Program-made: the position numbers and the translations under genes
The notes under the pieces: model-generated
Told to the model about the DNA's origin: nothing
The model's input: the letters and a program-made list of their open reading frames with translations, nothing else
Databases searched by the model: none
NCBI GenBank assembly: GCA_007117355.1
Contig: SKGS01000044.1
Location: 1-64,000 of the forward strand
DNA: 64,000 bases
From: Lishizhenia sp.
Lineage (GTDB): Bacteria; Bacteroidota; Bacteroidia; Flavobacteriales_D; Crocinitomicaceae
Direction of reading: 5' to 3'
Part shown: piece after piece, positions 49,601 to 58,800 of the stretch
Layout of the letters: the number at the start of each line of letters is the position of its first letter
How positions within the stretch are numbered: the first letter of the stretch is position 1

Positions 49601-49797
49601 CAACGAGAACACCGTCTTCTAACGAGCCATCTACTCCAACATCGACAGGGGGTAAAGTAAATAGAACAATTACAAGACCAACAAATCAGAGGCAAACTCG
49701 CACACCTTCGGCAAACAGCCCGACGCCAGCACCTTCGGCAACGGAAGGAACGATTAGACAACCAAGTAATAATGTTCGAAGAAGAGGAGGTAATTAG
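43630..49797 (+). CDS. giant outer-membrane/surface repeat protein
   Basis: Signal peptide, about 280-aa beta-barrel-like region ending FAFGFEHKTTFF...GVYFRWYLKPYD, Pro-rich linker, about 15 Ig-like repeats, Thr/Pro/Arg C-terminal tail. Confidence 0.85.
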   Translation: MKQIYILSVLFLLTALSAIGQRIRYEEKSNVFFGINGGNTWHTSDVQNVDAGLRGVGFLFGTSLNHDYGRLFSYDIRLRGLYGVWYGMDNETTDLIEQNAAVNAIYGDLGHGVVQNFRSTQFRAALELAIHANRFRERTRIDPYIFAGIGYTGTRTMGDLLDSDGIPYDYANNPTGGITNGTYETLLDINGAGDSYSDSRRSVNLLPSLGVGLGYYLTNRFAFGFEHKTTFFNSNYFDGTIVDQSSAISSSNDLYHYSGVYFRWYLKPYDPDRTAKTRPHTPPRPHTPPPPPRQPSDVGTIKTPTPPSVRFTQPSNTIQVVSDPSFVLRAEIMNVPTSQNVVFRQDGIENHQFTYNGLTGSFQSTVQLKPGQNIFRLRGTNEYGSDEASVTIIYEQEQGLPPVVKINDPSNNPHNTTNTNRNVTANIQNVSQKNQVIATLNGQSIGSDFNFSASGWNNFSKNFPLELGANTIKITATNEFGTDSDQVTIIYSRKPEESIDPIVPPSVTFTNPIFSSVTVTSPNFQLRGNVFEVDSRNNVTFIQNGITNSNFSYSVTNKQFSSNVVLQPGPNVFQLIGTNAAGSDQKTVVITYDIPSPTPPIVTITQPFDNPFTTTNSTTNVRATVLNVNQKNQITVRINGTATSNFTFNASTSQVNLTVPLQEGNNTVRISATNTDGSDSKQTSIIYRKPVVELPPVVEFVSPAYSPYNTEEETETVTASVYNVNTKEQVTVLLNGTSISNFNFAANTNTNATVSIPASWIEGVNVVTVTATNNAGVDSKNTTIIYKKPERLLPPVVAFVNPVENPKTVFVSSYPVQATVKHVSSSNQIQLRINGVSTSNFTYNPVSEQMNFTTSLLSGANTIEITATNNQGQDTETTTIIYRKQNPVLPPVVTIVYPFTQNYTVNTSTVSINATLLNVATANDITVTVNGSSVSNFVFNTQTKTLNYTMPLNEGSNSITIVGINNAGSDSDTRNIIYNKEQTLEPPIVTFINPANAGLQVTHPTYIMKATVENVQTKNDIRVRFNGQTISPSNFSFNPASKEVTYTSSLSLGNNMFEVRGTNSAGVHESAINIMYVEPAPECEAPTVTYVQPAASNLTVENDEFMIRALVNHVNSASDIILKVNGDNIGNFNYSTSSKILSRKVNLMEGNNVIEIIAQTSCGRADVTTTLVYQPPYVPCDEPIVSILEPDAYGYSTTKSQIELTATVSNVQNAQELQLIVNGTSRNFSFDLGTHIVTASIPLNLGNNSIVLSATTDCGTDAESWNIKREACRPPVITVDASPAPENGVVTTSQISLSGTITDVVQSAITVSVNGQPRNFVYQTSTQQFTSSVSLNEGSNTIVIQANNSCMAVSETIEISYEPIVVPDPPTVTITNPASSPQTVFTGVYNVEATVTNVQNAQQVSVQVNGASRSFQFQASTGKVSFNQTLSSGMNTIVISAVNEAGSASDEAAIVYRVPVTINPPVVTFTQPNTPTTVVTEDGTIQVTGTASNLVSENQFELLVNDEPYSNFTSSLSSDGLLSFSLPIAISPTHPIYVITAIATNSAGSDQDQIEIIRDVEEEEDDCEAQIQVSFDSDHKGASVTSTQPITSVVFKYTEGTLQSFSGLNSSSVNLRASTNNMDKCLEGLWVMSGCLDDRLTSGYGRWFEHEGYDGSCEAPACDPPSIQLISALETQESTYLFEFTATNVNSNEVGVTYNGQPVNCNYNSSTGKFSCSIKLQGTANTFVVTANGCETVTEVFEVTFEKECNEITYSLGYPSTNNLTVEESGISLFLTVNHADPSATQATLNGNPVASQYTGTTLSVSDLKLQEGANQISIQLRNDCSNKNVNYTITYNVPASCGPAINLGNSEWEFCLVTPSGRFNSNYLKANPNFSYSGTASSLYFLPMSGGSNVTVNGKDYPIQAGMYYLFQGNLSVSISRNGNWEVCVQASTNPLFGNGARRPSSPCEISTPPAPIRPGTVAPSGTPGTTTPTGGTIRNPTTTRRVTIPTRTPSSNEPSTPTSTGGKVNRTITRPTNQRQTRTPSANSPTPAPSATEGTIRQPSNNVRRRGGN
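44545..48320 (+). repeat. 13 tandem protein-level repeats of about 90-100 aa (two more diverged copies at about 48619-49155)
   Basis: Unit PPxVTFxNPxxxxxTVxxxxxxxxATVxNVxxxNxIxVxxNGxxxxNFxF...LxxGxNTIxIxATNxAGSDxxxxxIIY counted in the translation. Confidence 0.85.
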
Positions 49798-49813
49798 TAG
49801 AGCTATAATAGAT

Positions 49814-49851
49814 AAAAAACACGTTGTGGGTTTTCCATAACGTGTTTTTTT
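49814..49851 (+). terminator. rho-independent terminator
   Basis: AAAAAACACGTT-gtgggttttccat-AACGTGTTTTTTT. Confidence 0.85.
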
Positions 49852-49955
49852 ATGAAAAAATTGAAAAAGTCTATAAAATGTCTATGATTTATTCTTTGTA
49901 AATGAATATTTTATGCATAATTTTGTTGTTTTTCTGACCCCAAAACAACCCCTAG

Positions 49956-50525
49956 ATGCGAAACAGTTTCGGAATCTTGTTCCCGTTTAAATCTTTTTCT
50001 TGGAAGAGAGAATTCTGGAGTAATTACAATTATTTCAAGAATAAAGTGGCATTATATCAAATGAATCCAAGTGATTTTTTTTCGTTTCAAGTGATAGAAA
50101 ACCTATTACCTATAAATGTTGAAAGGGAAATTACTTTATTCGACGGTATTCCGCTGTCATCGACAACACAAAATGCAATTGAAAATAAGTTTGGACAACC
50201 TATTTTTACCTATCCGCTAAAAGTTAACGATAAAAACCTGAAGCTTCATGTGTATCGTTTCCTTCTTGCAGGACATAAAACAGAACTAAGCATTTTTACG
50301 AATAAAGAAATAGTTTTTCAATTTTCGTATCACTTTCCAGGTCTTAACAAACAGCAAAAGGATGGTATAACAAAGTTAATTGTATCTAAATTTGGATATA
50401 ATGCTACATTGAATAGAAATCAGAATTATCTTGAGTGCAGTAAAGGGAGTGTTTTGTTGTTTAAAGAAGAAGAAAAAGAAATTCTATGTACTGTTAAACG
50501 CAGGGATGTGGTTGTGCTGTCGTGA
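49956..50525 (+). CDS. hypothetical protein
   Basis: Uninterrupted 189-aa ORF in a coding-consistent intergenic position; no recognised family. Confidence 0.55.
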   Translation: MRNSFGILFPFKSFSWKREFWSNYNYFKNKVALYQMNPSDFFSFQVIENLLPINVEREITLFDGIPLSSTTQNAIENKFGQPIFTYPLKVNDKNLKLHVYRFLLAGHKTELSIFTNKEIVFQFSYHFPGLNKQQKDGITKLIVSKFGYNATLNRNQNYLECSKGSVLLFKEEEKEILCTVKRRDVVVLS

Positions 50526-50667
50526 TATTAACGATGGATAGGAAAGTAGGATGCTCTTCAATACGTATTGAATTCTTTGCTGTTCTAACTGTATTTAAAA
50601 CAAATTTTACTCCCTTATTTTATTATCACTAATAATTGCTTATTTTTGCCTTTTAACTGAGCAGTCG

Positions 50668-51120
50668 ATGGAAAACGTACAAGAAACGGTAAAGAACATT
50701 TTCTCAGCCTACCTTGAAAAAAATGGTCACCGAAAAACACCGGAACGCTTCGCCATACTTGAAGAAATCTACAATTATGACGGTCATTTCGATGTTGAAT
50801 CGCTGTATATCAAAATGAAAAACCAAAACTATCGTGTTTCCAGGGCTACTTTATACAATACAATAGAATTATTGCTTGCTTGTAATTTGGTAAGAAAACA
50901 TCAGTTTGGTAAAAACATAGCTCAGTTTGAAAAAGCACATGGATTTAAGCAACATGACCACATGATTTGCACGGACACAGGTGAACTGATAGAGTTTTGT
51001 GACCCGAGAATTCAAAATATTAAAGCAACAATCGAAGAGGTTTTTGGCGTAAAAATTCATCACCATTCGCTTTACTTTTATGGTGTAAGAAAAGAAAAAT
51101 CCGAATCCAAAGAAGCGTGA
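50668..51120 (+). CDS. Fur family transcriptional regulator
   Basis: [32 protein letters not shown]...[19 protein letters not shown]...[15 protein letters not shown]. Confidence 0.93.
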   Translation: MENVQETVKNIFSAYLEKNGHRKTPERFAILEEIYNYDGHFDVESLYIKMKNQNYRVSRATLYNTIELLLACNLVRKHQFGKNIAQFEKAHGFKQHDHMICTDTGELIEFCDPRIQNIKATIEEVFGVKIHHHSLYFYGVRKEKSESKEA

Positions 51121-51122
51121 GC

Positions 51123-51476
51123 ATGTCAATTAAAATAGAAAAGCACCATAATGGTGTTGTGGTTTGTTATTTGGCAGGAAGACTTACAAATGAAAACACC
51201 TCTCAAGAAGGTGAAAATGCAATTGTTAACCAACTTGAAGCTGGCGCTATTATGCTTGTTGTTGACTTAACAGAGGTGGATTATATGAACAGCAGTGGAT
51301 TAAACTGGCTTTTAAGAATGTTTACAAAGGTCAGAAATAAAGGAGGGGATTTAGTTATTGCTTCTCCATCTGGTGCTGTTACAAAGATTTTAGAAGTTTC
51401 AAAACTCAATTCAATATTTAGTATTTACGCGGACGTTAACACCGCAATTAATCATTTTAATGCACATGAGGCATGA
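51123..51476 (+). CDS. STAS domain protein (anti-sigma factor antagonist)
   Basis: AIMLVVDLTEVDYMNSSGLNWLLRMFTKVRNKGGDLVIASPSGAV; ATG 51123 preferred to GTG 51117. Confidence 0.9.
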   Translation: MSIKIEKHHNGVVVCYLAGRLTNENTSQEGENAIVNQLEAGAIMLVVDLTEVDYMNSSGLNWLLRMFTKVRNKGGDLVIASPSGAVTKILEVSKLNSIFSIYADVNTAINHFNAHEA

Positions 51477-52750
51477 ATAAAGTAGATGTATTATTAGGTT
51501 TACAATGGGGAGACGAAGGAAAAGGTAAAATCGTCGATGTTTTAACTCCCAAATACGACATTATTGCTCGTTTTCAAGGCGGGCCAAATGCTGGGCACAC
51601 GCTAGAGTTTGATGGCATAAAGCACGTTTTACACACCATTCCTTCTGGGATATTCAGAAAGGACACGCTCAACGTTGTAGGTAACGGAGTTGTAATTGAC
51701 CCAGTAATCTTCAAAAAAGAAATTGACGCGCTTCAACCTTTCAATGTAGATATAAAAAACGTGTTGTTGATTTCCAACAAAGCTCATTTAATTTTACCAA
51801 CCCACCGTTTGTTAGACGCAGCATCTGAACAAGCGAAAGGAAATAAAAAAATTGGCTCTACCTTGAAAGGAATTGGACCAACGTACATGGACAAAACAGG
51901 AAGAAATGGTCTTCGTGTTGGGGATTTATTCTCACCTAACTTCCAAGAAAAGTACTATGCTCTTGTTGAAAAACACAAAGGAATGCTGAATCACTATCCA
52001 AGTTTTGAATATGATTTATCAGAGCTTGAACCAGCGTTTTTTGAAGGGATTGAACTTCTAAAAACACTTACCACAATTGATAGTGAACACTATTTAAATA
52101 ATGCGCTCAAAGAAGGAAAGACCATTCTAGCAGAAGGAGCACAGGGAACTTTATTAGATATCGACTTTGGAAGTTACCCATTTGTTACTTCTTCTAATAC
52201 AGTAACGGCTGGAACATGCACAGGGCTTGGTGTTGCACCAACAAGAATTGGAAACGTTTTAGGTATATTCAAAGCGTATTGCACCCGAGTTGGTAGTGGA
52301 CCATTCCCTACGGAATTAGAAAATGAAGTTGGGGAGAAAATAAGAAAGCATGGTTTCGAATTTGGAGCTACAACTGGACGACCTCGCCGTTGTGGTTGGA
52401 TAGACATCCCAGCATTAAAATATGCGATAATGATTAATGGTGTTTCTGAGTTGGCAATGATGAAATCAGATGTGTTAGATTCTTTTGATACTATTCATGT
52501 TTGCACACATTACAAAATCGATGGCAAGATTATTGATTATTTACCGTTTGATATAAACGATTTGGAAATAGAACCGGTTTATGAGGAAATAAAAGGTTGG
52601 AATTGTGATTTAACAAAACTAACTTCTTATGATGATGCTCCAGCTGAACTAAAAGCGTATGTTCAGTATCTTGAAGAGAAGCTTGAAGTTCCAATTACTA
52701 CCGTTTCTGTTGGGCCAGATAGATTGCAAACGCTAAGTACAAAACAATAA
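51473..52750 (+). CDS. purA: adenylosuccinate synthase
   Basis: VLLGLQWGDEGKGKIVDVL...RFQGGPNAGHTLEF...GTCTGLGVAPTRIG. Confidence 0.98.
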   Translation: MNKVDVLLGLQWGDEGKGKIVDVLTPKYDIIARFQGGPNAGHTLEFDGIKHVLHTIPSGIFRKDTLNVVGNGVVIDPVIFKKEIDALQPFNVDIKNVLLISNKAHLILPTHRLLDAASEQAKGNKKIGSTLKGIGPTYMDKTGRNGLRVGDLFSPNFQEKYYALVEKHKGMLNHYPSFEYDLSELEPAFFEGIELLKTLTTIDSEHYLNNALKEGKTILAEGAQGTLLDIDFGSYPFVTSSNTVTAGTCTGLGVAPTRIGNVLGIFKAYCTRVGSGPFPTELENEVGEKIRKHGFEFGATTGRPRRCGWIDIPALKYAIMINGVSELAMMKSDVLDSFDTIHVCTHYKIDGKIIDYLPFDINDLEIEPVYEEIKGWNCDLTKLTSYDDAPAELKAYVQYLEEKLEVPITTVSVGPDRLQTLSTKQ

Positions 52751-55183
52751 GTGACTAGAACATATCACATAGTACGAATTGCGCTTTTATTATTAAGCGC
52801 AATTTTTTTACAACCTAGTTTTGGTTTTTCCCAAAGTAAGAATCCTTTGCAGTTAATTGAGGGCTCTGACGATATTCGACTTGATGGAAAAACAGGAAAC
52901 TATATCGTACGTGGGAATGTTCGTTTAGTCCAAGATGGAACAAAAATGTTCTGTGACTCTGCTTATTACAACGCTAAAAAGCAAACCGTAAGAGCTTACG
53001 GTCATGTGCATATTAACAAAAATGATTCACTTAACTTGTTTTGCGACTCGCTATATTACGAGACAGTTACAGAGTTTGCAAAACTTTGGGGAAATGTGCG
53101 AGTCAGAGATTTAGAATATAAGCTCACAACAGACTCTTTGGATTTTTACGGAAATGAAAACAAAGGCGTGTATCGCAATAAAGGAAAAATAACGAGTATT
53201 CTTTCTCCAGAAACACTTACCAGTAAAGTTGGGTACTTTTATACGGATGAAAACCGTTTCTTTTTCAGGGGCGATGTTGTTTATACAAGTGAAGAAAACA
53301 CCATAACAACTGACACTTTGAAGTATGATGGTAATAGTAAAAGAGCTCACTTCTTTGGCCCAACAACAATTACAAATCCAGACGGAGTAATGTATTGCGA
53401 AAAAGGTTGGTACGACATGAGTCTTGAAGAAGGTGTTTTTCAGCACAATGCTTTTATAGACAGACCAAAAGAATACATTGAAGCAGACAGTTTGTATTAT
53501 AATGGTAAAATCGGGAAATATATCGCAAAAGGAGAGGTGCTGTTACGAGACACCACTAATGCTATTGAATTTACAGGAGACTTTGCAAAAAGTAACGAAG
53601 AAGATCGTTTTGGTTTTATAACAGGTCATGCCCTAGCGAAACAATACGATGAAAAAAACGATACGCTTTACATTCATGCTGACACCTTATTTAACTTTCT
53701 TGACTCCCTAAATGAAAGCAGGTTGATGTTGGCTTATTATGGTGTAAAATTATTTAAAACCGATATGCAAGGCGTTTGTGATTCCATGAGTTACGACAAA
53801 GAGCTAAGTGAAATGAATATGTATATAAACCCTGTTTTATGGGCAAAGAATGCTCAACTTTCTGGAGACACGATTACTGTTTATCAAGAAAATAACGAAA
53901 TCAAAAAAGCACGTGTTCGGTTAAGTGCTTTGGTAGTAACAGAAGTTGACACAGGAAAGTACTATAATCAAATATCTTCGAAATCTCTTACGGCTTATTT
54001 TGATAGCACGCAGATTCGTCGAGTTGATATGCAAGGAAATGCAAAAACAGTTTATTTCATGGAAGATGAAAAGGATGAAGACACCATAATTGCTGTTGAA
54101 CGAAGCGGAATGAACCGAATTTATGCATCGGATATTTCTATGTATTTTGAAGGGGGAGATATTGAAGCTGCTACATACCGGGAGGCGCCAGATGGCAAAA
54201 TGTATCCCATGGATCAGCTAAATGAAAGCGAGCAAAAAGTTGAAAACTTCAAATGGGATAACACTCGAAGACCCCTTTCTTGGCAAACAATGATTATGAC
54301 CCCTGAAGAATTCAAAAAATGGGAGATTAAAGAAGAAAAAAAGAAATCTTTGCGGAAGCTCAAGCCAATATTAAATACGGTTGCGGAAGAAGATATGCTT
54401 CTTTATTCAAAATGGATTAGTTTTTTCAAGGAACAAAACATTGATTTTTACTGTGATTCGCTCAAACCATTACTAGAGGATTCACTAAATATTTCGTTAT
54501 ATGACCTTGATTGCGTTTTAGATTCGTTAGAGCAGTTCACTAGAGCGCTAAATGAAACCACCTTGAAGATGCAACAAGAATTAATTACGAGCAAAAATGG
54601 GCACTTAGTGGACGATAGTTCTTCAGTTACTTTTGAATTTATTCTTGAGAGAAAAGATTCATTATTACAAACTGTTCATACGGATACTATTTTAGATAGC
54701 TTGCATACAGTTATTTCGGGTCAGTTTGTCGAATATACTACATTTATGAAAAAGCATTTCGATTTTTGGAAACAACCCAAGCCAATAGTGCTTGATTCAA
54801 TTGCGAGTGACTCACTTAATCAAGTCGTTTCAGACACTATTCCAAGCGATACGCTTGTTAGCGAGCCAGCGTTGATAGATAGCATTCAAGTAAGTGAAAT
54901 GACAGATTCTTTGGATATGAATAATTCTATTACAGAAACGATTGATTCTGTTAAAACCATCACTCCTAAAACACACCCTGTAGTTACTTTAATTGAACGG
55001 TGTGAAAGCTTTTTAGCAGACTCCCTTTTGAGTGAGGTCGTAATAGTTGAATTACTCATAGAACTTGAACGCTTTGCGTTAGAGATAAGAAATTTAGAGC
55101 GTTTTTTGATACTTCAAATTAATAGAAATGCTGTTCTTCGAAAACAGTTAAATGATAGAGCGGAAAACAGCGAGAGAGACTAA
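52751..55183 (+). CDS. OstA-like / LPS-assembly (LptA/LptD N-terminal type) protein
   Basis: OstA repeats (DDIRLDGKTGNYIVRGNVRLVQDGTKMFCDSAYYNAKKQTVRAYGHVHI); GTG start immediately after the purA stop. Confidence 0.88.
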   Translation: MTRTYHIVRIALLLLSAIFLQPSFGFSQSKNPLQLIEGSDDIRLDGKTGNYIVRGNVRLVQDGTKMFCDSAYYNAKKQTVRAYGHVHINKNDSLNLFCDSLYYETVTEFAKLWGNVRVRDLEYKLTTDSLDFYGNENKGVYRNKGKITSILSPETLTSKVGYFYTDENRFFFRGDVVYTSEENTITTDTLKYDGNSKRAHFFGPTTITNPDGVMYCEKGWYDMSLEEGVFQHNAFIDRPKEYIEADSLYYNGKIGKYIAKGEVLLRDTTNAIEFTGDFAKSNEEDRFGFITGHALAKQYDEKNDTLYIHADTLFNFLDSLNESRLMLAYYGVKLFKTDMQGVCDSMSYDKELSEMNMYINPVLWAKNAQLSGDTITVYQENNEIKKARVRLSALVVTEVDTGKYYNQISSKSLTAYFDSTQIRRVDMQGNAKTVYFMEDEKDEDTIIAVERSGMNRIYASDISMYFEGGDIEAATYREAPDGKMYPMDQLNESEQKVENFKWDNTRRPLSWQTMIMTPEEFKKWEIKEEKKKSLRKLKPILNTVAEEDMLLYSKWISFFKEQNIDFYCDSLKPLLEDSLNISLYDLDCVLDSLEQFTRALNETTLKMQQELITSKNGHLVDDSSSVTFEFILERKDSLLQTVHTDTILDSLHTVISGQFVEYTTFMKKHFDFWKQPKPIVLDSIASDSLNQVVSDTIPSDTLVSEPALIDSIQVSEMTDSLDMNNSITETIDSVKTITPKTHPVVTLIERCESFLADSLLSEVVIVELLIELERFALEIRNLERFLILQINRNAVLRKQLNDRAENSERD

Positions 55184-55297
55184 ATCTGTGAAAACGTATA
55201 ATTTGTGCAATTAAACTTTTCTTTAGACTGATTCTATTCTATATAAATCGCTAAACAATCCGTGTTTAATTTTGTAAATTTGTAAAAAGGAAAAATT

Positions 55298-55816
55298 ATG
55301 AAAGCAAGAATAGAAGAAGCGTTAAACGAACAAATTAAGAAAGAAGCATCATCAAGCCATTTTTACTTATCAATGGCTTCTTGGGCAGAAACTAAAGGAT
55401 TAAACGGTACAGCAAAGTTTTTATATCAACATAGTGATGAAGAGCGTTTTCACATGCTTAAACTTGTTAAGTTTGTGAATGAAAGAGGAGGAAAAGCTGA
55501 TATTCCATCGGTTGATAAGCCACAAAAAAGTTTTGAAAGCTTAGAGAATATATTTGAACTTTTATTGGAGCATGAAATGCAAGTTACAGAAAGCATCAAT
55601 AATTTGGTGGACATCTGTCTTCAAGAAAAGGACTATACAACCCATAATTTTATACAGTGGTATGTATCCGAGCAGTTAGAAGAGGAAGCACTTGCCCGAA
55701 CAATTCTGGATAAGTTGAAAATGATTGGGACAGATAAAGGTGGTCTTTATCTATTTGACAGAGATCTAGAAAACTCTGCTATTTCCCCTGATCCAGCGGC
55801 AGAGCAACAAGCATAA
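55298..55816 (+). CDS. ferritin
   Basis: LNEQIKKEASSSHFYLSMASWAETKGLNGTAKFLYQHSDEERFHMLKLVKFVNERGGKADIP. Confidence 0.95.
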   Translation: MKARIEEALNEQIKKEASSSHFYLSMASWAETKGLNGTAKFLYQHSDEERFHMLKLVKFVNERGGKADIPSVDKPQKSFESLENIFELLLEHEMQVTESINNLVDICLQEKDYTTHNFIQWYVSEQLEEEALARTILDKLKMIGTDKGGLYLFDRDLENSAISPDPAAEQQA

Positions 55817-55824
55817 AACGAAAG

Positions 55825-58800
55825 ATGCGTTTGCATAGAAATACACTGTTAGTAATAACTTTGATTATATGGTCTTGTGTAAGTTTTACGCAAGACCATA
55901 TTCAGTTTAAAAGCTATACTATCAATGATGGTCTCTCACAAAGTGTAATTTCAAGTGTAGCGCAAGATGATTTAGGTGCTTTATGGATAGGAACACAAGA
56001 TGGAATAAATAGGTTCAACGGAAAAGAATTTGATGTTTTCACTACTGATGCTTTTGAGGGAATTGCAAATGAATACATCTTTGACGTTAAGAAAGATAGC
56101 GATGGCAAGGTTTGGTTTGGAACAAATAAAGGTTTAGTTAGCTATGACCCAAAACTAGAATCATTTAACTCTTATTTTAACACCATTAATAATCAGAATG
56201 CTTTTCGGTCAATTGGGATTGATAGAGTGGGAACAATTTGGGCTGGAACGCTATCTGGTTCGCTTGTAACGTTCAACCCAAAAACAGAAACTTTTAATTT
56301 AATTGAAGAAATTAATTCTAAATCGGCTATTATATCCGTTTTCTGTGACTATAATACCATAATAGTAGCAACGGAATATGACGGTGTGTTTTCTTTCAAT
56401 AGTTCCACTAAAGAGTACCAAAACTACTCCATTAACCCTTTGTCAAACGCAGAGATTATTGTAAACAAACTATTAAAATCACCAAACGAGGGAATTGTTT
56501 TACTTACCTCTCTTGGCGTTTTTGAATTAGATAAAGAGAGCAAAGAGTTTCGCCCTTCGAAATCGAACTTCTTTTTACCTTTCCAACAAATTAGTATTAC
56601 AGATTTACTATTCATTCCAGATGACAGGTACTTTGTGGCTTCTGAAAATAAAGGGCTTTATCAAGTATTAATTTTAGAAGATTCATTAGATGTAATCAAC
56701 CATACTGCCGATCACTTTCAAAAAGGGGCACTCAGCTCAGACAGAATAAACTCGTTATATCAAGATAAGAAAGGAGTTGTTTGGATAAGTACACAAAGGG
56801 GATTAAATAGTTTTGACCCTAATAGTGAGGGTTTTAAAGGAGTTGGTTTTTCAGTAAATCTTGACAAAGGACTTCCAACGAAAAACGTTTGGCGGTTTAG
56901 AGAAGATTCTTCAGGTAACTACTTATTTATTGCTGGTGACCACGGTATAACAAGGTTTAATAGAAAAACACATTACTATGAACATTTCTATCGGATATCA
57001 GGAAGTAACAATGAAGATATTACCACTCTTGACATGCACGTCATATCTAAAAACAAACTTATTGTTGCTTGTTTTGACGGTTTATTCGAATTAACGATAG
57101 ACAGGGAAAACCCAAAAAATCACAACTATCGACCACTCATTAACTACACAAACAAAGAAAGAGATTTTGAAAAAACATACTCCATATTGCCGTACAAAAA
57201 AGAAAACACATTTCTTGTTGGTACAAAAGCTGGGGTAATACTATATAATCACAATTCAGGAAAAGTAACCTTTTTTAAAAGTGATGATAAACATCAAAAC
57301 TGGTTGGGCTCAGGGCCTGTTCGCTATATGTTTAAAACATCAGAAAACCGATTTTTTTTATGCCCGAGCACAGGCGGAATATTTGAATTCATTGAAACGC
57401 AAGAAGGGTTTCAAATCGAACTGTCAAGTTTGTTTCGCAAAGTTTCTGAAAAATCAAATGATTACATTACAAGTAGTTACGAGACTAAAGAAGGTGCTTT
57501 TTGGTTTGGAACGATGGGTGATGGATTGTATTTCTTCAATCCTTTAGAAAATGAAATAAAACACTATAACAAGCAAAGTGGATTGCCAAACAATGTAATT
57601 TATGGCGTTCAGAAATCTCCAAAAGATCCAATCTTGTGGTTATCAACGAACAGAGGATTGGTTAAATATAGAATTTCACAAGAACGATTTACTAATTTTT
57701 CTGAGGCAGATGGACTTAAAAGCGATGAGTTGAATTTTGGAGCCTTATTTCAGTCACTTAAAGGTAACCTATACATTGGCGGGATTATGGGTTACAACTT
57801 TTTTAATCCTGCTGAGTCACTCACCAAAACTTCGAAACTAAACGTTTTCTTCTCAAAGCTGGAGGTGGATAATGAGGAGATAAGACCAAATCAAAAAAAT
57901 AGTTTTATTGAAACGAGCATAGCGTTTACGAATTCAATAGCTCTACCTTATACTAAAAGGAACATCAATTTACATTTCTATGCAGATGATTTGAGCAACC
58001 CTGACCGTATTGAATACCGCTTCACGTTAAAAGGAAGTTCAGAAGTGGATGAATTTTTGGGTGCTACCAATCAACTGCGTTTTACAAGTTTAGCTCCTGG
58101 AAAATATACCCTACACGTTTACGCTCGTCACTTCAATGGAGAATGGACCATCAACCCAGCAAAATTAACGATAACTATTGAGAGTCCGTTTTGGCTTTCG
58201 TGGTGGTTTTATGTTATTATAACAGGTGTAGTTGCTCTAATGGTATTAATAATTGTAAAACGCAGCATTGAGAAAGAACGAAGGCAACAAGTGAAACTAG
58301 AGTTGAAAATTGCAGAGAGAACCAGAGAAATCAGAGAGAAATCGCTTCAAATTGAGCGTCAAAAAGAACGGTTAGAAAAGCAAAAAGTAGCCCTTGAAAT
58401 GGAAAAAGAGAAGTCAGAGAGGCTACTGAACAATATTCTTCCTGAAGACACTGCAACACAACTAAAAAAAGACGGTCGTTCTGCCGCTAGAGACTTTAGT
58501 TTAGTCACGGTTATGTTTACCGATTTCGTTGGTTTCACACAAGTAGCGGAAAAAATGAATGCAAAAGACTTGGTTGCAATTCTCGACCGCTTTTTCCGTA
58601 AATTTGATGAAATCATTGATGCCTATGATTTAGAAAAAATCAAAACGATTGGCGATTCTTACATGTGTGCTGGTGGTGTTCCAATTAGAAGCAAAACAAA
58701 CCCAATTAATACCGTATTAGCTGCAATTCAGATCCAGGAATACATGCGTGAAAGAGAAGCTGAGGCAATAAAAAATGGCGAAATAGTTTGGAAATTACGC

